10,958 bases of DNA from Chloroflexi bacterium RBG_16_48_8 (GTDB lineage Bacteria > Chloroflexota > Anaerolineae > Anaerolineales > E44-bin32): positions 406-11,363 of the forward strand of contig MGNI01000169.1 of assembly GCA_001795115.1 (NCBI GenBank), given 5' to 3'. A program made the position numbers and the translations under genes. Of the stretch, positions 7,769-10,958 are shown one piece after another (within the stretch, counting starts at the first letter, position 1; each line of letters starts with the position of its first letter). The notes under the pieces were generated by a model. The model worked only from the letters and a program-made list of their open reading frames with translations, made no database searches and was not told where the DNA came from.

Positions 7769-7830
7769 AATCCCCTGTCGTTGCATCGACAATCTTCTTT
7801 GTAAGGACCAAGCAGGGGGATTTTAGCTTT
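7769..7830 (+). other. Branched stem with T-rich tail between clpC and the DUF5667 gene
   Basis: AATCCCC (7769-7775) pairs perfectly with GGGGATT (7816-7822). Inside, TGTCG (7776-7780) pairs with CGACA (7787-7791). On the plus strand the outer stem runs into TTTT followed by AGCTTTT, as an intrinsic terminator would, yet both flanking genes are on the minus strand. It could end an unannotated plus-strand small RNA. Alternatively, on the minus strand it may be a weak transcription-end structure for the DUF5667 gene. Confidence 0.35.
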
Positions 7831-7862
7831 TGAATCGATATCGTGAAAGTGGGGTATGTAGT

Positions 7863-9362
7863 TCAGTCCGACGGGCAGATGGGCATTCCCAACGGAGGTT
7901 TCTGGTCGAGCCAAGCTGGCCAGCAATATTCTTGTGCGAGTTGAGAACGGATATCGTTTAAGAGATCCGCTGCTCCACCGCCACGAATGCCACCCAGGGA
8001 GGAACTGTCCCTAGCTGGGGTGGGGAATTGACCTGGTTCACAGAGCGGCAGACCAGGGGGTGGGTCTGAGGGAAGTTCGGGTGGCCAACAAGGTAGTTCC
8101 TCTGGCGCGGGTGTTGGATAGGAACCATCATCACACAGAGGGACTCCTTGGGGAGGGTCGTAGGGAATATTCGTGGGCCAGCAGGAAAGATCTTGATCTC
8201 TGGGGATTGGGACAGGAAGCTGACCTTCCTCACAGACTGGCAGGCCTTCGGGTGGATCATAGGGGATCTCTCGTGGCCAACAAACCAGATTCAGGTCAAC
8301 GGGCAGGGGGATAGGTTCTTCTCCTGCCTGGCACAGTGGGATGTCCTTAGGTGCATCGAAGGGGATCTCTTGCGGCCAGCAGAAAAGGATGAGATTCTTG
8401 GGTAAGGGAACAGGCGTCTGTTCTTCCTCACATAGGGGGATACCTTCGGGTGGATTAGCAGCTAAATCGCTTGGCCAACAAACGAGGTCCGTTGGAAGAG
8501 GAATACCAAAGTCTTCCCCCATCTGAGTGACTTCTGGAAGCTGGGATACCGCACCAGCAGGTGAGGAAGAATAGAGTTCCACCCACTGACGTGCAATTGC
8601 ATTTCCGGATTTGGAGGCACCAATGGCGACATCGAGATATCCTTGCGTATCTGTGGGGACTACCTCTTTCAATCCAGAAAGGATGAGAGCATCGTAGAAA
8701 AGGGCTTCTTCAATGAGAACGCCCATTTCCTTTGTGCGCTGATCACCTGCCAAAACCATCGTTCGCAAAGTCTCATTTGTTGCATCCAGTAAAGATTGAT
8801 AGCCCTCTGCAGCTGTCTGGATATCTTCGTATCGCCCCTGTTCTGCTAAGGCTTTCATTTCCCCAATACGCTTCTGGGCGAATTCAATCTGCAAACGAGC
8901 TTCGCTTGCGTCGTCGAAGGTTAAAAGCAATTGCAGGTTCTCTACACCGATTTTGATGGGATACAAAGCGTCGCCGGGCAGGGAATCGCCAGAAGCGTAA
9001 ACCGCGCTTACCCCTGTACCCAGGGAGAAAATAACCACAAGGATAGACAGCAGTTGAAGAGCTGGTTTTAACGTTTGCAGGTTGGACACCTTGAAAAGGT
9101 TAAATAACTGGGGCAAATTCCAGGTCATCTTGGCGGACGATTTGTGGGGAGGTAGTTGGGAGATCAGCCGCCGACGTGCATTTCGTCGGAAGGAGAAGGA
9201 TGGAGTCACTGGAGGCGCCTCACGCAGTGCAGATGCGAGCGGAAGTAGCCGAGCCAGCTGTTCCCAATACCTGGGATAGCGTTCTTGGCACTGTTCTAGC
9301 GAGAGGTTTTCCTCCATTGCCTCAAGACATTCCGCAAGTGTTTTCTCTAGAACCTTACTCAC
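7863..9362 (-). CDS. DUF5667-domain single-pass membrane protein with CWP repeats, candidate sigma regulator
   Basis: A 499-residue protein. Residues 1-80 are basic and cytosolic. They resemble the N-termini of Chloroflexota proteins partnered with ECF sigma factors (ECLEAMEENLSLEQC, then a run of Leu and Arg). One membrane segment lies at about 100-121. Just outside it, GDSLPGDALYPIKIGVENLQ (125-144) and the helices up to about 265 fit DUF5667. From residue 295 to 496 there are six copies of a 17-residue motif CWPx(13)C, with Cys pairs at 295/311, 328/344, 361/377, 394/410, 425/441 and 480/496, joined by Pro-rich linkers. Translation begins at GTG, 8 nt inside the end of the sigma gene, with AAGGGA upstream, so the two are coupled. 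An anti-sigma role is inferred from context; no zinc-type anti-sigma HxxxCxxC motif is seen. Substrate or signal is unknown. Confidence 0.85.
   Translation of the reverse strand: MSKVLEKTLAECLEAMEENLSLEQCQERYPRYWEQLARLLPLASALREAPPVTPSFSFRRNARRRLISQLPPHKSSAKMTWNLPQLFNLFKVSNLQTLKPALQLLSILVVIFSLGTGVSAVYASGDSLPGDALYPIKIGVENLQLLLTFDDASEARLQIEFAQKRIGEMKALAEQGRYEDIQTAAEGYQSLLDATNETLRTMVLAGDQRTKEMGVLIEEALFYDALILSGLKEVVPTDTQGYLDVAIGASKSGNAIARQWVELYSSSPAGAVSQLPEVTQMGEDFGIPLPTDLVCWPSDLAANPPEGIPLCEEEQTPVPLPKNLILFCWPQEIPFDAPKDIPLCQAGEEPIPLPVDLNLVCWPREIPYDPPEGLPVCEEGQLPVPIPRDQDLSCWPTNIPYDPPQGVPLCDDGSYPTPAPEELPCWPPELPSDPPPGLPLCEPGQFPTPARDSSSLGGIRGGGAADLLNDIRSQLAQEYCWPAWLDQKPPLGMPICPSD
7875..8480 (-). repeat. 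Six CWPx13C protein repeats, mostly 99-bp period
   Basis: These bases encode the six Cys-Trp-Pro units at the C-terminus of the DUF5667 protein. The first four units start 33 codons (99 bp) apart, the fifth follows after 31 codons, and the sixth after 55, beyond a Gly-rich insert near residues 455-463. The consensus within a unit is CWP, two or three residues, IP-Y/F-DPP-x-G-x-PLC. The protein pattern is tightly kept while the DNA copies have diverged, which suggests an old repeat under selection. Confidence 0.85.
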
Positions 9363-9957
9363 TTTGTTCCCTTGTCATTCGTTCAAGTTGTTTATCTAAC
9401 GCCTGTAGCGCTCGATGCTGGAGGACACGGACGGCACCTATACTACGATCAATTGCGTTTGCAGTCTCCGAATGGCTGAGGCCATTGACAAAGCGAAGCG
9501 TTAGAACATCTTGATACTCCTGCTTCAATTCTTTAAGGGCTGAGATAACCAGGGCTTCCCGCTCTGAGGTGATCAATTGATCCTCAGGTGATTGTAGAGG
9601 ATCAGGGAAATCAAAGTCCTCATCCAGGGATTGCTGCAACTTGCGAGTACGGTAGTAATCCACAAGTAGATTATGAGCTATTCGGTAGAGCCAGCCCTTG
9701 AATGAAATTCTTGATATCTTAAAACTCGATAGGCTCTCCCAGACCCTCACGAAAACTGTCTCAGCAAAATCCTCCGCTAATCTCGAATCCCCGATACGAT
9801 AGTAAAAGTATCGATAAAGATGATTCAAATATCGTTCATAAAGATCGCCGAATGCTTGGGTATCACCCTCGATCGCACGATGAACAAGCATCGTCTCATC
9901 CGCAAAATCCGGCTTGATCTGTCTGTTCCTCATTGGATACGAATTCGCATCAGACAT
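9355..9957 (-). CDS. RNA polymerase ECF-type sigma factor
   Basis: A 200-residue sigma-70 family protein of the ECF group, which directs RNA polymerase to a specific set of promoters. Region 2 covers about residues 34-105, including DLYERYLNHLYRYFYYRIGD and the region 2.4 part FKGWLYRIAHNLLVDYYR (86-103). A linker with PDPLQSPED follows. Region 4 covers about 135-188, with its helix-turn-helix LSHSETANAIDRSIGAVRVLQ (160-180). Region 3 is absent, as expected for ECF sigmas. The ATG at 9957 has no clear Shine-Dalgarno, and a second ATG eight codons in has none either, so the exact start is uncertain. The 3' end overlaps the DUF5667 membrane protein gene by 8 nt, the layout of a sigma factor with its regulator. 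Confidence 0.93.
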   Translation of the reverse strand: MSDANSYPMRNRQIKPDFADETMLVHRAIEGDTQAFGDLYERYLNHLYRYFYYRIGDSRLAEDFAETVFVRVWESLSSFKISRISFKGWLYRIAHNLLVDYYRTRKLQQSLDEDFDFPDPLQSPEDQLITSEREALVISALKELKQEYQDVLTLRFVNGLSHSETANAIDRSIGAVRVLQHRALQALDKQLERMTREQSE

Positions 9958-10011
9958 GTTACGGTTTCAATCTAAGGAATTTAGGTGGGTTTTACTTTGT
10001 TGAAGGGATTC

Positions 10012-10033
10012 AAAAAAAACAGGAACCCGTTTT
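10012..10033 (-). terminator. Weak minus-strand terminator upstream of the sigma gene
   Basis: Positions 10016-10022 (AAAACAG) and 10027-10033 (CCGTTTT) pair over 7 bp, one of them a wobble, around a 4-nt loop. On the minus strand an unbroken T-run continues to 10012. The stem is short and low in GC. If real, it would separate the sigma operon from any transcript arriving from the right. Confidence 0.3.
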
Positions 10034-10112
10034 GGTAAAAAAACAAATCCAGTTGCAGAGCCATTTTCCCACATCCATCTAACCACACGATTTCCCCAGC
10101 ACCAAAGAATAG

Positions 10113-10425
10113 CCATTCCATCCAGAAGATGTTACATGCAGTTTCATTTTCCGGAAAGTGACCTTTGTATTCGGCCTTGTGCCATGCACGGATACATCCT
10201 TTCGACTCGGTAGACAGGCTGAGGCACCCGCCTAACGGAACCTCAAGGGAAGTGAGCACGATGGAATGGAATCTAGCGTTATTTTCTTTTATGGTGCTCT
10301 AATCATAGGATCGAGCCTTGAAACCGGTCGATCCTCAAGAAGGATATCGTCGAATCCCTTTTTAGTGCATAGCAAAATGGTACTGGTTTTTACACAAGCG
10401 GAGAGGGCTTGGGCGCATTCCATTC
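10113..10425. repeat. Dispersed GAATGG-type inverted repeats
   Basis: CCATTCCATC (10113-10122) is the exact complement of GATGGAATGG (10260-10269). GAATGGAAT (10264-10272) is the exact complement of ATTCCATTC (10417-10425). The middle copy could therefore pair with either flank. The sequences are short and low in complexity, so their meaning is doubtful. Confidence 0.3.
10307..10335. repeat. 8-bp hairpin AGGATCGA/TCGATCCT
   Basis: AGGATCGA (10307-10314) pairs with TCGATCCT (10328-10335). Two further C-G pairs form after a one-base bulge, leaving loop TTGAAACC. The right arm, taken as GGTCGATCCT (10326-10335), is also an exact 10-bp complement of AGGATCGACC at 10577-10586, so an alternative long-range pairing exists. 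Confidence 0.45.
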
Positions 10426-10426
10426 T

Positions 10427-10438
10427 ATGTTGCAACAT
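10427..10438. repeat. 12-bp perfect palindrome ATGTTGCAACAT
   Basis: ATGTTGCAACAT reads the same on both strands with no spacer, a form typical of binding sites for dimeric regulators. It lies 11 nt left of another inverted repeat, at 10450-10472. No regulator can be named. Confidence 0.4.
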
Positions 10439-10449
10439 TCTTTGGCATT

Positions 10450-10472
10450 GAGTTAGAGGGGTGGTCTAACTC
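10450..10472. promoter_or_regulatory. 8-bp inverted repeat overlapping a possible promoter
   Basis: GAGTTAGA (10450-10457) pairs perfectly with TCTAACTC (10465-10472) around a 7-nt centre. TTGGCA (10442-10447) and TCTAAC (10465-10470) are 17 nt apart, 5/6 and 4/6 matches to the vegetative consensus. The repeat would thus cover the spacer and -10 of a plus-strand promoter, as an operator would. A simple RNA hairpin is an equal alternative. Confidence 0.35.
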
Positions 10473-10700
10473 TCACCTTGGGAGCACAAAATGCAACACT
10501 TGATGAAATGCGCCTGAGGGTTTAATGGGCATGGTTTGCTTAAGAGGAGGGGGCATCCATTGCAATCCGGACAGGAAGGATCGACCTTGCTTAAACCTTT
10601 AGGAATAGATGGGGGAAGGTCTTGATGCAAAAGAATGTATGGAAGGTGTAAGGTCGCTGGAGTGCGAACAGCCATAAGATGTAAGCCAGAAAATGATTGC

Positions 10701-10718
10701 AGGCAGAAAAATCTGCTT
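10701..10718. repeat. 7-bp hairpin with AAAA loop
   Basis: Positions 10701-10707 and 10712-10718 pair over 7 bp (one wobble), with core GCAGA/TCTGC around AAAA. No T-run follows, so it is not a typical terminator. Its role is unknown. Confidence 0.3.
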
Positions 10719-10791
10719 ATGATGTAGGCTCGTTGTTCTTTGGAGGACGGTAGACTTACGAATTCTGCCGATCCCATAAGCACGGCTGATG

Positions 10792-10809
10792 CTGTCTTAA
10801 GTTAGACAG
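10792..10809. promoter_or_regulatory. Operator-like palindrome CTGTCT-N6-AGACAG
   Basis: A perfect 6-bp inverted repeat with a 6-nt centre ends 11 nt before the ATG at 10821, just left of its GGGGAGA. A protein bound here, or the hairpin formed in the RNA, could block expression of the gene to the right. Confidence 0.4.
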
Positions 10810-10820
10810 GATAGGGGAGA

Positions 10821-10958
10821 ATGCACATCAACCTTCAGATGATTGTGCTTTTTGGTATGGCAGCCATCTCATGTTTGCTGGGTAACTCCATTTTTCGTGG
10901 GAAGCTGCGAGGAACAGGTGCGAAGACTGTAGGCATCATGATGTTTGTCGCCAGCGCC
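10821..10958 (+). CDS. Partial CDS, probable small membrane protein (5' end only)
   Basis: An open frame of 46 codons runs from ATG 10821 off the right end of the window. It begins MHINLQMIVLFGMAAISCLL and contains two hydrophobic stretches, residues 6-20 and about 36 to the edge (TVGIMMFVASA), with a basic loop FRGKLRGTGAK between them, as expected for a membrane protein. An in-frame TAG at 10812 rules out an earlier start. GGGGAGA lies very close to the ATG (about 2-3 nt spacing), while a second in-frame ATG at 10839 has no site of its own. Family not recognised. The gene is truncated by the window, not by mutation. Confidence 0.5.
   Translation, partial: MHINLQMIVLFGMAAISCLLGNSIFRGKLRGTGAKTVGIMMFVASA

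Larger units (their letters stand above)
9958..10820. other. 863-nt region without a convincing gene
   Basis: No reading frame here has both a ribosome-binding site and a recognisable protein. The longest frames (about 60-105 codons) look random. The stretch contains a weak minus-strand terminator, a 12-bp palindrome, three good hairpins, long-range 9-10-bp inverted repeats and, at the right, an operator-like palindrome. It contains no tRNA-like cloverleaf that I can see. It could hold small RNAs, regulatory DNA or a decayed element. Confidence 0.5.

Noticed and set aside
7656..7862. Search for CIRCE or CtsR operator before clpC
   Set aside because: No CIRCE inverted repeat and no GGTCAAA tandem are present. 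A single GGTCAAA lies inside the first clpC codons and is not repeated.
9981..10259. 92-codon minus-strand frame right of the sigma gene
   Set aside because: It starts at GTG without a ribosome-binding site, has an unusual Trp/Phe-rich composition and matches no family I know.
10113..10425. Terminal repeats of an insertion sequence
   Set aside because: The GAATGG-type inverted repeats are short, do not bracket a transposase frame and show no target-site duplication.
10266..10451. 61-codon plus-strand frame
   Set aside because: It has no ribosome-binding site and covers hairpins and palindromes; the translated sequence looks random.
10466..10783. 105-codon minus-strand frame with several Cys residues
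   Set aside because: The Cys pairs (CPDC, CNGC, CC, CILC) briefly suggested a transposase-type zinc ribbon, but the spacing fits none and no catalytic part follows.

Overview
The window looks like an ordinary chromosomal segment of a Chloroflexota bacterium, most likely of the Anaerolineae type. This is inferred from gene content: a DUF3467 protein, a bacterial translin-family protein, a B-box-type zinc-finger membrane protein inside a nadK-recN cluster, and an ECF sigma factor paired with a DUF5667 membrane protein. No species can be named from the sequence alone. I see no insertion sequence, CRISPR array, tRNA, rRNA or prophage gene.

Left block (1-1740, + strand): a stem-loop at the edge, a near-consensus sigma-A promoter (TTGACA-N18-TACAAT), then ssb, a DUF3467 protein and a translin/TRAX-family protein. 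They form a probable operon whose theme is single-stranded nucleic acid. The ssb leader has a stem abutting the Shine-Dalgarno. The ssb/DUF3467 gap has two interlocking perfect stems with H-type pseudoknot geometry.

Middle block (1741-5020, + strand): NAD kinase (probably with its own promoter, perhaps leaderless), a zinc-finger/multi-pass membrane protein starting with TTG and overlapping nadK by 4 nt, and the DNA-repair ATPase RecN. Convergent with recN on the minus strand is clpC (5181-7655), with a strong terminator at its 3' end and an extended -10 promoter at its 5' end.

Right block (7863-9957, minus strand): an ECF sigma factor gene overlaps by 8 nt a gene for a single-pass membrane protein. 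That protein has a short cytoplasmic N-terminus, a DUF5667-like region and six outside CWP-x13-C repeats of exactly 17 residues. The pair reads as a sigma factor with a candidate membrane-bound regulator or sensor. To its right lies about 860 nt without a convincing gene but with several inverted repeats. At the edge a palindrome precedes the start of a truncated, probably membrane-bound, protein.

Most of the window is housekeeping. The parts that deserve a second look are the translin-family protein beside ssb, the interlocking stems after ssb, and the Cys-Trp-Pro repeat protein of the sigma module.
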